A stretch of DNA of 64,000 bases, taken from NCBI RefSeq assembly GCF_009429125.1, contig NZ_CP045529.1, forward strand, positions 1,860,001-1,924,000, read 5' to 3'. Shown here in pieces: positions 15,797-25,486 of this stretch. The position numbers were made by a program, and so were the translations under genes. Every line of letters begins with the position of its first letter. Position 1 is the first letter of the stretch. The notes under the pieces were generated by a model. The model had not been told where the DNA came from, ran no database searches, and was given only the letters and a program-made list of their open reading frames with translations. The DNA is from Luteimicrobium xylanilyticum. GTDB lineage: Bacteria; Actinomycetota; Actinomycetes; Actinomycetales; Cellulomonadaceae.

Positions 15797-17272
15797 TCAG
15801 AACGGGGGTGGTCCGAGACCGTCGTCGGGAAGCTCGCCCGGTGGTCGCGGACCTACGCTCGCCTCGTCGGCAGGGTCCACGCGTCGAGGCCCAGGCGACG
15901 TCGCCGGCGCGCTGACGTGTGTCCTGCCGGTCGGGGAGGTCCAGGTCACGGAGCCCGGCGGGCCGTCGGGGTCGCGGCTCGTCGAGGGCCGCCACGACGT
16001 CTCGTGCTTGAGTCGGTGGTGGTGCCGGCACAGGTGGATCAGGTTGTCCGTGCTCGTCGTGCCGCCGTCGGCGTACGCGACGAGATGGTCGACGTCGCAC
16101 GCGGTGGCCCGGCGCCCGCAGCCGGGGAACCGGCAGGTCGCGTCGCGCACGACGAGGTGGCGGCGCAGGTCCGCGGGGACGACGTAAGACTCGCGCCCCA
16201 CGTCGAGGATCGCCCCGGTGTGCGGGTGGGTGAGGAGCCGCGTGAACGACGGCGCTCCAGCGGCGAGCGATCGGGCCGTGTCGGGGTCGATCGGGCCGTA
16301 GCCGTCGAGCTCGGCGGGCTCGTCGCCCTGGCCGAGCAGGGTCAGGACGGGGACCGTGACGTGGACCCGGGGGACCACGGATCGCGCTACCCCGGCGACC
16401 GCGGCACGATCGTCGTCGATGCTCTCGGTGTGGGTGGGAACCGGCGCGACGCGTGCGAGCGCAGCGGACGCCGCGCCGTCGGCGTCGTCGAGGAGCAGGG
16501 CCGCGAGCACGTCGGCACGGAGCTGGTCAGGTGTGCGCGGTTCGTCGCGGCCCGCGAGGGCGGTGGTCGCGTGGTCGAGCCGGTCCATCACGGCGTGACC
16601 GGTGGTCGCCGGCAGGAACGCGGTGAGCCAGCTCATGCCGTCGGCGGCCGGTTCGAGGCGAACGTGCCGGTCCGTGGCGGCACGCTGGTGCCGTACCGCC
16701 TGACGCTCGGGATGGACGCGTTCGCGGGCGCGGCGCAGGTGACGGGCCAGTCCGGTCGCGGTGGTGTCGCACGCGCGGGCGAGTCCGGCGGTCTCGACGG
16801 CGCGCGTGGCCTCGGGCTCGAGGTCGGCGGTGTGCTCGATCACCCGTTGGGCGTGCCGGTAGGAGATGGTGCCGTCGGCGAGTGCGTCGAGCGTCGCGGG
16901 CAGCTCGTGGACGAGCGTGCGCGCCTCCTCGACGAGCGTGCGCGTCGTGGGTTCGGGGAGCAGGAGCGCGGTCGCGAGGTCGGCGACGAACGCCCGCTGG
17001 GCGAGCTCGGCCCGCGCCGAGAGCGCAGGCCCGCGGGTGGACGGCGACGCAGGGGACAGGAGGGCGGCCTCGGCTGCGGGCACCGAGCGATCCGCGGCGG
17101 CGACCAGCACGGTGCGCAGCGCCGTCAGCTTCCGGATCGCCGACTCGACCTGGACGATCGTGTCGATCGCGGTCCCCAGGACCTCGACCTCGTGTGGACC
17201 GGCCTCCGTGGCGAGGGCTGCGTCTTCGGGGCGTGCCACCTCGGAATGCCCGCCTGCCGCCGTCGTCGTCAT
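15797..17272 (-). CDS. DUF222 / HNH endonuclease domain protein (13E12 repeat type)
   Basis: This 491-residue protein has an N-terminal helical DUF222 region (about residues 60-330) and a C-terminal HNH nuclease domain. In the latter, TCRFPGCGRRATACDVDHLV supplies Cys pairs and the first His, and TDNLIHLCRHHHRLKHE completes the site. Such proteins resemble the mycobacterial 13E12 repeat family, some of which are LexA-regulated. ATG 17272 is chosen over an ATG five codons upstream because TTGGCT (17279-17284, complement) lies 6 bases before it. A 16-base palindrome like an actinobacterial SOS box lies 34 bases upstream. It converges on the broken GNAT gene. Confidence 0.88.
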   Translation of the reverse strand: MTTTAAGGHSEVARPEDAALATEAGPHEVEVLGTAIDTIVQVESAIRKLTALRTVLVAAADRSVPAAEAALLSPASPSTRGPALSARAELAQRAFVADLATALLLPEPTTRTLVEEARTLVHELPATLDALADGTISYRHAQRVIEHTADLEPEATRAVETAGLARACDTTATGLARHLRRARERVHPERQAVRHQRAATDRHVRLEPAADGMSWLTAFLPATTGHAVMDRLDHATTALAGRDEPRTPDQLRADVLAALLLDDADGAASAALARVAPVPTHTESIDDDRAAVAGVARSVVPRVHVTVPVLTLLGQGDEPAELDGYGPIDPDTARSLAAGAPSFTRLLTHPHTGAILDVGRESYVVPADLRRHLVVRDATCRFPGCGRRATACDVDHLVAYADGGTTSTDNLIHLCRHHHRLKHETSWRPSTSRDPDGPPGSVTWTSPTGRTHVSAPATSPGPRRVDPADEASVGPRPPGELPDDGLGPPPF

Positions 17273-17305
17273 GGCAGCAGCCAACACCGAGCCACTGACA
17301 CTCGC

Positions 17306-17321
17306 TCGAACGGGTGTTCGA
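17306..17321. promoter_or_regulatory. LexA-type SOS box upstream of the DUF222-HNH gene
   Basis: TCGAAC-GGGT-GTTCGA is a perfect 6+4+6 palindrome matching the actinobacterial LexA consensus TCGAAC-N4-GTTCGA. It lies 34 bases upstream of ATG 17272 and about 20 bases upstream of the proposed -10, a position suited to repression. Confidence 0.7.
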
Positions 17322-17334
17322 GCCGTGTTGCCGA

Positions 17335-18120
17335 CTATCGGCCTGGGAGCGGCCGGAGCTTGAAGATCAGGATCCCGAGGTGCCTGTCCATCCAGGCCTG
17401 CTTGTGCGGGTAGCGGCGTCGGGCGTCCTCAGGGAGCTGAGGCTCGCTCGCGTGCTCGATCCACAATCCGGCGGTGCTGAAGATGTTCAGCAGGTCGGAG
17501 ACCGTGTAGGCGCGCTTCGTCAGGGCGACCTGATCGTTCCAGCCTCGGTGGCGGTACGTGAAGCGGCCAGTCGAGAAGTACTCCTCGCCCAAGGTGGTGC
17601 CGTTCTGCTCGGACCGCTCGACGGCGTACCGGATCGGATGGGTCCGGGTCACCAGGAGGAACCCGTCGTCGGCGAGCGTTGCCCGCGCGGACCTGAGGGT
17701 GCGGACGGGGTCGCTCGCGTAGCCGATGGACTGCAGGAACATGATCCGGTCAAACGTCCGGCCGGCGAGCTCCGGGACGCGCTCCAGCTCGGAGAGGTCG
17801 CCCCGGACGAGCTCCATTCCGGTCGGCGGCGCGGGCGGGAAGTTGCCGCTGATGTCGAGGCCGACGCACGCCGTCGCGCCAGCAGCCACGAGCTCGGCGA
17901 GCTTGGCACCGTTGCCGCACCCGACGTCGAGCACCGACAACCCCGTGACGTCGCCCAGGATCTCGCGCTGTGCGGGCCACTCGACGAGCCGGTCGAGCGA
18001 GTCTTCTCGGGCTCGGGCGCGCTCGTAGCCCTGGGCGAGCGTGAGCCATGGTTCGACGGCGTCCCCTCCGGGGTGCGCGCCGACCTCCGCTGTCGGATCC
18101 ATGTCGTCCGAGGTCGTCAC
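17335..18120 (-). CDS. Class I SAM-dependent methyltransferase
   Basis: The 261-residue protein has AdoMet motif I LSVLDVGCGNGAKLAEL near residue 75, an acidic residue after GATACVGLD and motif FDRIMFLQSIGYASDP. It otherwise resembles small-molecule methyltransferases; the target is unknown. GTG 18120 is preferred over ATG 18102 because TATCTT (18128-18133, complement) ends 7 bases before it. It lies 19 bases downstream of the minus-strand GNAT gene and upstream of the LexA-type site. It belongs to the accessory stretch between mshC and the PAC2 gene. Confidence 0.82.
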   Translation of the reverse strand: MTTSDDMDPTAEVGAHPGGDAVEPWLTLAQGYERARAREDSLDRLVEWPAQREILGDVTGLSVLDVGCGNGAKLAELVAAGATACVGLDISGNFPPAPPTGMELVRGDLSELERVPELAGRTFDRIMFLQSIGYASDPVRTLRSARATLADDGFLLVTRTHPIRYAVERSEQNGTTLGEEYFSTGRFTYRHRGWNDQVALTKRAYTVSDLLNIFSTAGLWIEHASEPQLPEDARRRYPHKQAWMDRHLGILIFKLRPLPGR

Positions 18121-18139
18121 GGAGAACAAGATATCGGCG

Positions 18140-18634
18140 TCAGAGCGCGCGGTAGTAGTGCACGACCGGGAGCGCGGCGAAACCCTCCGACTCGTACAGC
18201 GCCCGCGCGGGCGCGTGCCCGTCGTCGCCGCCGGTCCAGACGTTGGCGTAGTCGCAGCCCGCTTCCCGCATGATCGTGACCGCGGCCTCGACGAGCCGGT
18301 GCCCGATGCCCTGACGCTGCGCCGCCGGGTCGACGGCGACCAGCTCGAGGTCGGCGGGACGGGTGCCGACGTCGTCCGCCTCACCGAGCACGACCACCGC
18401 GAACCCGACCACCCGCCCGTCGAGGACGGCGACGACGGTCGTGCTCGGGTTCGTCTCGCACGCCGCCCGCACGACGGCGGCCTGGGTCCGCCGCCAGTCC
18501 GGGTACGCGAGGCGGTAGACGCGGTTGCCGAGGGCTTCGCGCCACGCGGCGAAGACCGGCTCCCAGGCACGGAGCGACAGCTCGACGAGCGAGTCGACGT
18601 CGCACGAGTCGAGTCCGCGCAGGATCAGGGGCAT
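18140..18634 (-). CDS. GNAT family N-acetyltransferase
   Basis: This 164-residue protein is a single GNAT domain. LELVAVDPAAQRQGIGHRLVEAA is the acetyl-CoA-binding motif A, and ALYESEGFAALPVVHYYRAL forms the C-terminal motif B. The substrate is not predictable. ATG 18634 follows TAACGT (18641-18646, complement) by 6 bases, so expression is probably leaderless. Downstream on the same strand is the methyltransferase gene, which has its own -10 element overlapping the gap, so the two need not be an operon. Confidence 0.87.
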   Translation of the reverse strand: MPLILRGLDSCDVDSLVELSLRAWEPVFAAWREALGNRVYRLAYPDWRRTQAAVVRAACETNPSTTVVAVLDGRVVGFAVVVLGEADDVGTRPADLELVAVDPAAQRQGIGHRLVEAAVTIMREAGCDYANVWTGGDDGHAPARALYESEGFAALPVVHYYRAL

Positions 18635-18715
18635 CCGGCCACGTTAGGGTGCGGCCACGAGAACGACCGGACGATTTCTCGGACGGCGGTCCGAGGGGCG
18701 GTCGCGATCGTCCGG

Positions 18716-19579
18716 TCAGCCCTGTCGGCCGTCGTCCCGACGACGCAGGTACCGCTCGAACTCGCGCGCGATGGCCTCGCCCGACGCCTCGGGGAGCTCG
18801 GCGGTGTCCTTGGCCTCCTCCAGCTGGCGCACGTACTCCGCGATCTCGGGGTCCTCGGACGCGAGCTCGTCGACGCCCGTCTGCCAGGCCACGGCGTCCT
18901 CGGGGAGGTCGCCGAGCGGCACCGGCTCCGACAGCAGGTCCTCGACGCGCGACAGGATCGCGAGGGTGGCCTTCGGCGACGGCGGCTGCCCGACGTAGTG
19001 CGGCACCGCGGCCCACAGGGACACGGACGCGCACCCGTGCTCGGCCGCCGCGTGCTGCAGCACCCCGACGATCCCCGTCGGCCCCTCGTACTGGGTGGGC
19101 TCGACGTCGAGCACGGCCTGCAGGCCCACCGACTCGCTCGTGGCGGTCAGCGGGATGGGGCGGGTGTGCGGGACGTCCGCGAGCAAGGCTCCGAGCGTCA
19201 CGACGGTCTCCACGTCGTGCTCGTCGGCGTGGCGCAGGAGCTCGCGGCAATAGGACCGCCACCGCATCGACGGCTCGATCCCGCGCACGAGGACCACGGT
19301 CCGGCCGCTCGTCGGCAACGTCGCGGTCCAGACCGTCGTCGTGGGCCACTCGATGGTCCGCTTGCCGTCGTCGTCCACCGTCACCTGCGGGCGGTTCACC
19401 TGGAAGTCGTGGTACTCCTCGGGGTCGAGGCGCGCGACCTCGACGGCGCCCCACACGTCCTGCAGGTGCTCGATCGCCGCCGTCGCGGCGCCGCCGGCGT
19501 CGTTCCAGCCCTCGAACGCTGCGAGCAGCACGGCGCGTCCGGGGCGGCGGCCGGAGGGTGCGGCCTGGGGGTCGGTCAT
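18716..19579 (-). CDS. PAC2 family protein (proteasome assembly chaperone-like)
   Basis: The 287-residue protein matches the PAC2 family: an N-terminal VLLAAFEGWNDAGGAATAAIEHL, then YHDFQVNRPQV, the central VVLVRGIEPSMRWRSYCRELL and a C-terminal ETELPEASG-like acidic region. In eukaryotes PAC2 helps assemble the 20S proteasome. In actinobacteria a role beside the proteasome is suggested by family and by gene neighbourhood (the Pup locus begins 4 kb away) but is not proven. ATG 19579 follows TAGGCT (19586-19591, complement) by 6 bases. It is divergent from the HAD gene. Confidence 0.87.
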   Translation of the reverse strand: MTDPQAAPSGRRPGRAVLLAAFEGWNDAGGAATAAIEHLQDVWGAVEVARLDPEEYHDFQVNRPQVTVDDDGKRTIEWPTTTVWTATLPTSGRTVVLVRGIEPSMRWRSYCRELLRHADEHDVETVVTLGALLADVPHTRPIPLTATSESVGLQAVLDVEPTQYEGPTGIVGVLQHAAAEHGCASVSLWAAVPHYVGQPPSPKATLAILSRVEDLLSEPVPLGDLPEDAVAWQTGVDELASEDPEIAEYVRQLEEAKDTAELPEASGEAIAREFERYLRRRDDGRQG

Positions 19580-19670
19580 CGCTCCAGCCTACGGGGCGCA
19601 GGGCCGCCCCCGCGGGGCCGGGGTTCTGCCGCCTGCGAACGACGCGCGGCCGCGGGTCGAGCGGTCCACC

Positions 19671-19676
19671 TACGAT
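19671..19676 (+). promoter_or_regulatory. -10 hexamer TACGAT for the HAD hydrolase gene
   Basis: TACGAT ends 6 bases before GTG 19683, with no ribosome binding site. The element supports that start over in-frame codons further upstream, which lie inside the divergent PAC2 gene. Confidence 0.5.
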
Positions 19677-19682
19677 GGTGCG

Positions 19683-20405
19683 GTGAGCGAACAGTCCCTC
19701 CCGAGCGCCCCGACCACCACCACGACGACGCCCGCCGCGGTGCTCTGGGACCTCGACGGGACCCTCGTCAACACCGAGCCCTACTGGATGACGGCGGAGA
19801 CCGAGCTCGTCGCCGAGCACGGGCTGACGTGGACCTACCAGGACGGGCTCACGCTCGTCGGTCGGCCCCTGCTCGAGGCGGCGGGGATGATCGCGGCCCA
19901 CGGCGTGCCGCTCGCACCCGAGCAGATCGTCGAACGTCTCGTCGGCCGGATGGTCGAGCACCTCCACGACGCGGTCCCGTGGCAGCCGGGCGCCCGCGAG
20001 CTCCTCGCCGCCGTGCGCGAGGCCGGGATCCCCTGCGCGCTCGTCACCATGTCGTACCGCGTGCTCGCCGAGGCGGTCGTCGAGGCGTCGCCCGCCGGGA
20101 CCTTCCAGGTCGTCGTCTGCGGCGACGAGGTCACGCACGGCAAGCCCCACCCCGAGCCCTACCTGCGGGCCGCCGAGCAGCTCGGCGTCGACCCGGCCGC
20201 GTGCGTCGCCGTCGAGGACTCCCGCCCCGGCATCGCGTCCGCCCTCGCGTCCGGTGCGCGCACCGTCGGCGTGCAGGTGGTCGTGCCCGTCGAGCCGGCG
20301 CCCGGGCTCACGCGGGTGGCCTCGCTGGAGCAGCTCGACGTCCCCACCGTCCGCCGGATCGCGTCCGGCGAGACCCTCGACCTGCTCGACGGCGCAGCAG
20401 GCTGA
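19683..20405 (+). CDS. HAD superfamily hydrolase (beta-phosphoglucomutase/phosphatase-like)
   Basis: The 240-residue protein shows all four HAD motifs. The nucleophile is in LWDLDGTLVNTEPYW, motif II in ALVTMSYRV, the motif III Lys in HGKPHPEPYL and the acidic motif IV in CVAVEDSRPGIASALASG. The helical cap sits after motif I, as in the CbbY/phosphoglycolate phosphatase-like subgroup. The substrate is probably a small phosphorylated metabolite but cannot be named. A HAD gene at this place beside the PAC2 and RecB-like genes looks like conserved actinobacterial context. It is convergent with the nuclease gene, 10 bases away. Confidence 0.9.
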   Translation: MSEQSLPSAPTTTTTTPAAVLWDLDGTLVNTEPYWMTAETELVAEHGLTWTYQDGLTLVGRPLLEAAGMIAAHGVPLAPEQIVERLVGRMVEHLHDAVPWQPGARELLAAVREAGIPCALVTMSYRVLAEAVVEASPAGTFQVVVCGDEVTHGKPHPEPYLRAAEQLGVDPAACVAVEDSRPGIASALASGARTVGVQVVVPVEPAPGLTRVASLEQLDVPTVRRIASGETLDLLDGAAG

Positions 20406-20415
20406 CCGCGCACCC

Positions 20416-21324
20416 TCACGCCGCTCCCGGGGCCACCCCGAGCGCCCGCAGCGACGCCGCGGCCGGGTATGCCGGGGGAGTGCCGCCGAACTCCGGGCAC
20501 GACGCCTGGTGCGCGCACCAGCCGCACAGCGCCGACCGCCGCGGCGGGAAGTGCCCCGCGCGGGCCATCTTCTCGATCCCGGACCAGACGGCCCGCACGC
20601 GCTGCTCGGTGTGCTCGAGCGCCGCCACGGTCGGCTCCGAGCGCAGCACCTGCCCGTCGCCCAGGTACACGAGCTGCAGCATCCGCGGCACCGCGCCCGT
20701 CTCACGCCACAGCACCAGCGCGTAGAAGCGCATCTGGAACTCCGCCGACCCGCCGTACCCGGGTCGCGGGGACCGGCCCGACTTGTAGTCCACCACCCGC
20801 ACCTCGCCCGACGGCGCCACGTCCAGCCGGTCCACGATCCCGCGGAGCTGCGGGCCGTCGTCGAGCTGGTGGCGCACCGCCAGCTCGCGCGAGCGTGGCT
20901 CCAGCCGGTTCGGGTCCTCGAGCCGGAAGTACGTCCCCACGAGCTCGCCGGCCCGGCCGAGCCACGCCTCGAGCCCCGCCGCGTCCCGGACCAGGTCCGC
21001 GTACTCCGGCCGCGCCTCCTGCAGCGCCTCCCACTGCGGCCCCAGCAGCGACAGCGCGTGCTCCGGCGTGCGCGCCCCCGCGGGCGCGTCGTACAGCCGC
21101 TCCAGCACCGCGTGCACCAGCGTGCCGCGCGCGGCCGCCTCGCTCGGCGGCTCGGGCAGCCGGTCCACCACCCGGAACCGGAACAGCAGGGGGCACTGCA
21201 TGAAGTCGTTCGCGCGCGACGGCGACAGCCCGGGCACCCGGTCACGCTCCTGTCCGTCGCGCGCGCCGGCCGAGGTCAGGGTGTCGGTCTCGTCGGTCTC
21301 GTCGGTCTCGTCGGTCACAGCCAC
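20416..21324 (-). CDS. PD-(D/E)XK nuclease family protein (RecB/Cas4-like, Fe-S)
   Basis: This 302-residue protein is a stand-alone RecB-type nuclease domain. LSPSRANDFMQCPLLFRFRVVDRLPEP is the N-terminal motif with the first Cys, RGTLVHAVLERLYD follows, GIVDRLDV and VRVVDYKSG give the catalytic Asp and D-YK pair, and CGWCAHQASC supplies three more Cys, as in AddB/Cas4 iron-sulfur nucleases. Homologues beside trmI (such as mycobacterial Rv2119) are conserved, but their role is not firmly known. GTG 21324 follows TAGGGT (complement of 21332-21337) by 7 bases. A TDE tripeptide repeat lies near the N-terminus. Confidence 0.87.
   Translation of the reverse strand: MAVTDETDETDETDTLTSAGARDGQERDRVPGLSPSRANDFMQCPLLFRFRVVDRLPEPPSEAAARGTLVHAVLERLYDAPAGARTPEHALSLLGPQWEALQEARPEYADLVRDAAGLEAWLGRAGELVGTYFRLEDPNRLEPRSRELAVRHQLDDGPQLRGIVDRLDVAPSGEVRVVDYKSGRSPRPGYGGSAEFQMRFYALVLWRETGAVPRMLQLVYLGDGQVLRSEPTVAALEHTEQRVRAVWSGIEKMARAGHFPPRRSALCGWCAHQASCPEFGGTPPAYPAAASLRALGVAPGAA
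21283..21316. repeat. Nine-base tandem repeat, about 3.8 copies
   Basis: The unit GTCGGTCTC (plus strand) is repeated and encodes TDE in the nuclease gene near its start. Each unit is three codons, so slippage would keep the frame. Confidence 0.8.
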
Positions 21325-21448
21325 GCCCCGGACCCTAGTCACGGGCACCCACGCGTCCGCGACGTCTCCACAGGCGCCGTCGTCCACAGGATCCGTCGTC
21401 CGCCCCCGAGCCCAGCGCCCGCCCAGCCGCGACCACTAGGCTGACCAG

Positions 21449-22609
21449 GTGAGTCAGACCCCCGCCCCTCGCGGGCGCCGCCCGCGCCGCACCTCCTCCG
21501 GCTGGGTCATCGGTCGGCTCGCCGGCGCCCCCGTCGTCGTCACTCCCTCCTGGTTCGTGGCCGCAGCCGTCCTCACGGTCCTCTTCGCCCCGACCGTGCG
21601 CTACGTCTCGCCCGACCTCGGCATCGGGACCTACGTCGTCGCGCTCGCCTTCGTGCTCCTGCTCTTCCTGTCCGTCTTCCTCCACGAGGCCGCGCACGCC
21701 CTCGTCGCCCGCGCCCGCGGCCACGAGGTCCACGAGCTCGCGCTCACCCTGTGGGGCGGCCACACCGCGTACGGGGGCGGGGGCGGCCCGCTCGACGCGT
21801 TCCTCGTCGCCGTCGTCGGCCCCGTGACGAACCTCGCGCTCGCCGGCGGCTTCTGGGCCGCGTTCCAGCCCGTCCGCGGGGACGCCTCGATCGCCGGCCT
21901 CCTCCTGTACGCCGGCGCGTTCTCCAACGCGTTCGTGGGGATCTTCAACCTCCTGCCCGGCCTCCCGCTCGACGGCGGCCAGATGCTCGAGTCGGCCGTC
22001 TGGGCCGGCACGGGCAACCGCGAGAAGGGCACCGTCGCGGCGGGCTGGGTCGGACGGGTCGTGGCGCTCACGGTCATCGTGTGGGTCGTCGGCGTGCCGG
22101 TCGCGCGCGGGGAGCAGCCGTCGCTCACGACGGTGATCTGGGGCGTGCTGATCGGGGGCTTCCTGTGGCAGGGGGCCTCGTCGGCCGTGGCGTCGGGCAA
22201 GGCCCGCGCCGCCGTCGCCCACCTGCGCGCGGCCGACCTCATGCTCCCCGTCCGGCTCGTCTACGACACGGGCACCGTCGCCGACGCGCGGGCCGTGAGC
22301 CTGCCGCACCACGCGCTGGTCGTGGTCGACAGGGCGGGCACCGCCGTGGCCGCCGTGGACCCGCAGGCCCTCGCGTCCGTGCCGGAGGCCGTGGCGGCCA
22401 CGACCCCCGTGTCGGCCGTCGCCCAGGGGCTCGGCCCCGACGCGGTGGTCGACGTGGGCGCGACCGGCAGCGAGCTCGTGGGCACCGTCGCGGAGGCCGC
22501 GCCGACCGCGCCCGTGCTCGCCGTCACGCACGCGGGCGCCGTCGTCGGGCTGCTGCCCGTGCAGACCGTCGTCGAGGCGGTGCGGGCGGCGAACGCCAAG
22601 CCCGCCTGA
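21449..22609 (+). CDS. Site-2 protease family protein (M50, Rip3-like with CBS-like tail)
   Basis: This 386-residue membrane metalloprotease has the HExxH zinc site in FLHEAAHALVARARGHEV and the second site in NLLPGLPLDGGQMLES, within about six hydrophobic helices. The C-terminal 140 residues (from RAADLMLPVRLVYDTG) resemble paired CBS domains, as in mycobacterial Rip3. Site-2 proteases cleave transmembrane segments, for example of anti-sigma factors, but the target here is unknown. GTG 21449 follows TAGGCT (21437-21442) by 6 bases. trmI follows after 24 bases with its own -10 element. Confidence 0.9.
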   Translation: MSQTPAPRGRRPRRTSSGWVIGRLAGAPVVVTPSWFVAAAVLTVLFAPTVRYVSPDLGIGTYVVALAFVLLLFLSVFLHEAAHALVARARGHEVHELALTLWGGHTAYGGGGGPLDAFLVAVVGPVTNLALAGGFWAAFQPVRGDASIAGLLLYAGAFSNAFVGIFNLLPGLPLDGGQMLESAVWAGTGNREKGTVAAGWVGRVVALTVIVWVVGVPVARGEQPSLTTVIWGVLIGGFLWQGASSAVASGKARAAVAHLRAADLMLPVRLVYDTGTVADARAVSLPHHALVVVDRAGTAVAAVDPQALASVPEAVAATTPVSAVAQGLGPDAVVDVGATGSELVGTVAEAAPTAPVLAVTHAGAVVGLLPVQTVVEAVRAANAKPA

Positions 22610-23704
<1,095 letters not shown>

Positions 23705-23771
23705 CGCGCCGTGCGCGCCGCGCCCGGCGCGGGTGTGAGACCCGTCACGTGAAGGTCGCGTGTCGCTGCGT

Positions 23772-23797
23772 GGAACGTCCGGCGCGCTGTCGGTGTT
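23772..23797 (+). promoter_or_regulatory. SigH/SigR-type promoter upstream of mpa
   Basis: GGAAC (23772-23776), an 18-base spacer and GTT (23795-23797) match the actinobacterial oxidative-stress sigma factor consensus GGAA(T/C)-N18-GTT. The element lies 40 bases upstream of the mpa start. A TAAGGT hexamer at 23804-23809 could serve the housekeeping sigma factor. This is the only such site I noticed in the window. Confidence 0.5.
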
Positions 23798-23836
23798 GCC
23801 GACTAAGGTCGTAGTCCCACGACAGGGGAGGACGAG

Positions 23837-25486
23837 ATGACCGACGCCCCCAACCGCGACCCGCGCGACCAGCAGCTCGGACTGCTGGCCGCCAAGAACG
23901 AACGGCTCGCCGACGCCCTCGTCGCGGCCCGCGACCAGATCGTCGAGCTCAAGCGCCAGATCGACGAGCTCGCCAAGCCCCCGGGCACCTACGCCGTCTT
24001 CGTCGGGGCGCGCCCCGACGGCACCGTCGACATCATGTCGGCCGGCCGCAAGATGCACGTGGGGACGAGCCCCTCGCTCGAGGTCGCCGCACTGCGTCCC
24101 GGCCAGGAGGTCAAGCTCAACGAGGCGATGACGGTCGTCGAGGCCGGCGGGTTCGAACGCATCGGCGAGCTCGTGACCGTCAAGGAGCTCCTGCCCGAGG
24201 GCCGCGTGCTCGTCGTCGGTCGCGCCGACGAGGAGCGCGTCGCGCGCATCGCCGGGTCCGTCACCGACCAGGTCCGCGTCGGCGACGCGGTCACGATCGA
24301 CACCCGCTCGGGCTTCGTGTTCGAGCGCATCCCCAAGTCCGACGTCGAGGAGCTCGTCCTCGAGGAGGTCCCCGACATCCACTACGCGGACATCGGCGGC
24401 CTCGGCCCGCAGATCGACCAGATCCGCGACGCCGTCGAGCTGCCGTTCGCCCACCCCGACCTGTACCGCGAGCACGGGCTGCGGCCGCCCAAGGGCGTGC
24501 TGCTCTACGGCCCGCCCGGGTGCGGCAAGACGCTGATCGCCAAGGCGGTCGCGAACTCGCTCGCCCAGATGGTCGGGGAGCGCCGCGCCGCCGAGTCCGG
24601 CGACCAGGCCGCCGGCGAGAGCGTGCAGAGCTACTTTCTCAACATCAAGGGCCCCGAGCTCCTCAACAAGTACGTCGGCGAGACCGAGCGGCACATCCGC
24701 CTGATCTTCGCCCGCGCACGTGAGAAGGCCAGCGAGGGCATGCCCGTCGTCGTGTTCTTCGACGAGATGGAGTCGCTGTTCCGCACGCGCGGCACCGGGC
24801 TGTCGTCCGACGTCGAGACGACGATCGTCCCGCAGCTCCTGTCCGAGATCGACGGCGTCGAGCGGCTCGACAACGTCATCGTCATCGGCGCGTCCAACCG
24901 CGAGGACATGATCGACCCCGCGATTCTGCGCCCGGGTCGCCTCGACGTGAAGATCCGCATCGAGCGGCCCGACGCCGAGGGCGCCAAGGAGATCTTCGGC
25001 AAGTACCTCACCACCGACCTGCCGATCCACCCCGACGACCTCGCCGAGCACCACGGGGACGTCCCCGAGGCGATCGACGCGATGGTTCGCGCCGTCGTCG
25101 AACGCATCTACTCCGAGGACGACGAGAACCGGTTCCTCGAGGTCACCTACGCGTCCGGCGACAAGGAGGTCCTGTACTTCAAGGACTTCAACTCCGGCGC
25201 CATGATCCAGAACATCGTCGACCGCGCCAAGAAGACCGCGATCAAGGACTTCCTGACCACCGGCCAGCGCGGCCTGCGCGTCGACCACCTCCTGTCGGCG
25301 TGCGTCGACGAGTTCAAGGAGAACGAGGACCTGCCCAACACGACCAACCCCGACGACTGGGCGCGGATCAGCGGCAAGAAGGGCGAGCGCATCGTCTTCA
25401 TCCGCACGATCGTCGAGAAGAAGGGCAAGGCCGCCGCGGCGGCACGCACCATCGACACCGTCACCAACACCGGGCAGTACCTGTGA
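23837..25486 (+). CDS. mpa: Proteasome-associated AAA+ ATPase (Mpa/ARC)
   Basis: Mpa recognises pupylated proteins, unfolds them with ATP and threads them into the 20S proteasome. The 549-residue protein has an N-terminal coiled coil ([24 protein letters not shown] onwards) that binds Pup, tandem OB domains (about residues 50-190) and an AAA module with Walker A GPPGCGKT near 225, Walker [12 protein letters not shown] near 304 and the arginine-finger region [11 protein letters not shown]. The C-terminal GQYL tail is the proteasome-docking motif. ATG 23837 has GGGGAGGACG upstream. The stop overlaps the dop start. Confidence 0.96.
   Translation: MTDAPNRDPRDQQLGLLAAKNERLADALVAARDQIVELKRQIDELAKPPGTYAVFVGARPDGTVDIMSAGRKMHVGTSPSLEVAALRPGQEVKLNEAMTVVEAGGFERIGELVTVKELLPEGRVLVVGRADEERVARIAGSVTDQVRVGDAVTIDTRSGFVFERIPKSDVEELVLEEVPDIHYADIGGLGPQIDQIRDAVELPFAHPDLYREHGLRPPKGVLLYGPPGCGKTLIAKAVANSLAQMVGERRAAESGDQAAGESVQSYFLNIKGPELLNKYVGETERHIRLIFARAREKASEGMPVVVFFDEMESLFRTRGTGLSSDVETTIVPQLLSEIDGVERLDNVIVIGASNREDMIDPAILRPGRLDVKIRIERPDAEGAKEIFGKYLTTDLPIHPDDLAEHHGDVPEAIDAMVRAVVERIYSEDDENRFLEVTYASGDKEVLYFKDFNSGAMIQNIVDRAKKTAIKDFLTTGQRGLRVDHLLSACVDEFKENEDLPNTTNPDDWARISGKKGERIVFIRTIVEKKGKAAAAARTIDTVTNTGQYL

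Noticed and set aside
21283-21316. The 9-base repeat as a phase-variation switch
   Set aside because: The unit is a multiple of three, so copy changes cannot turn the frame on or off.
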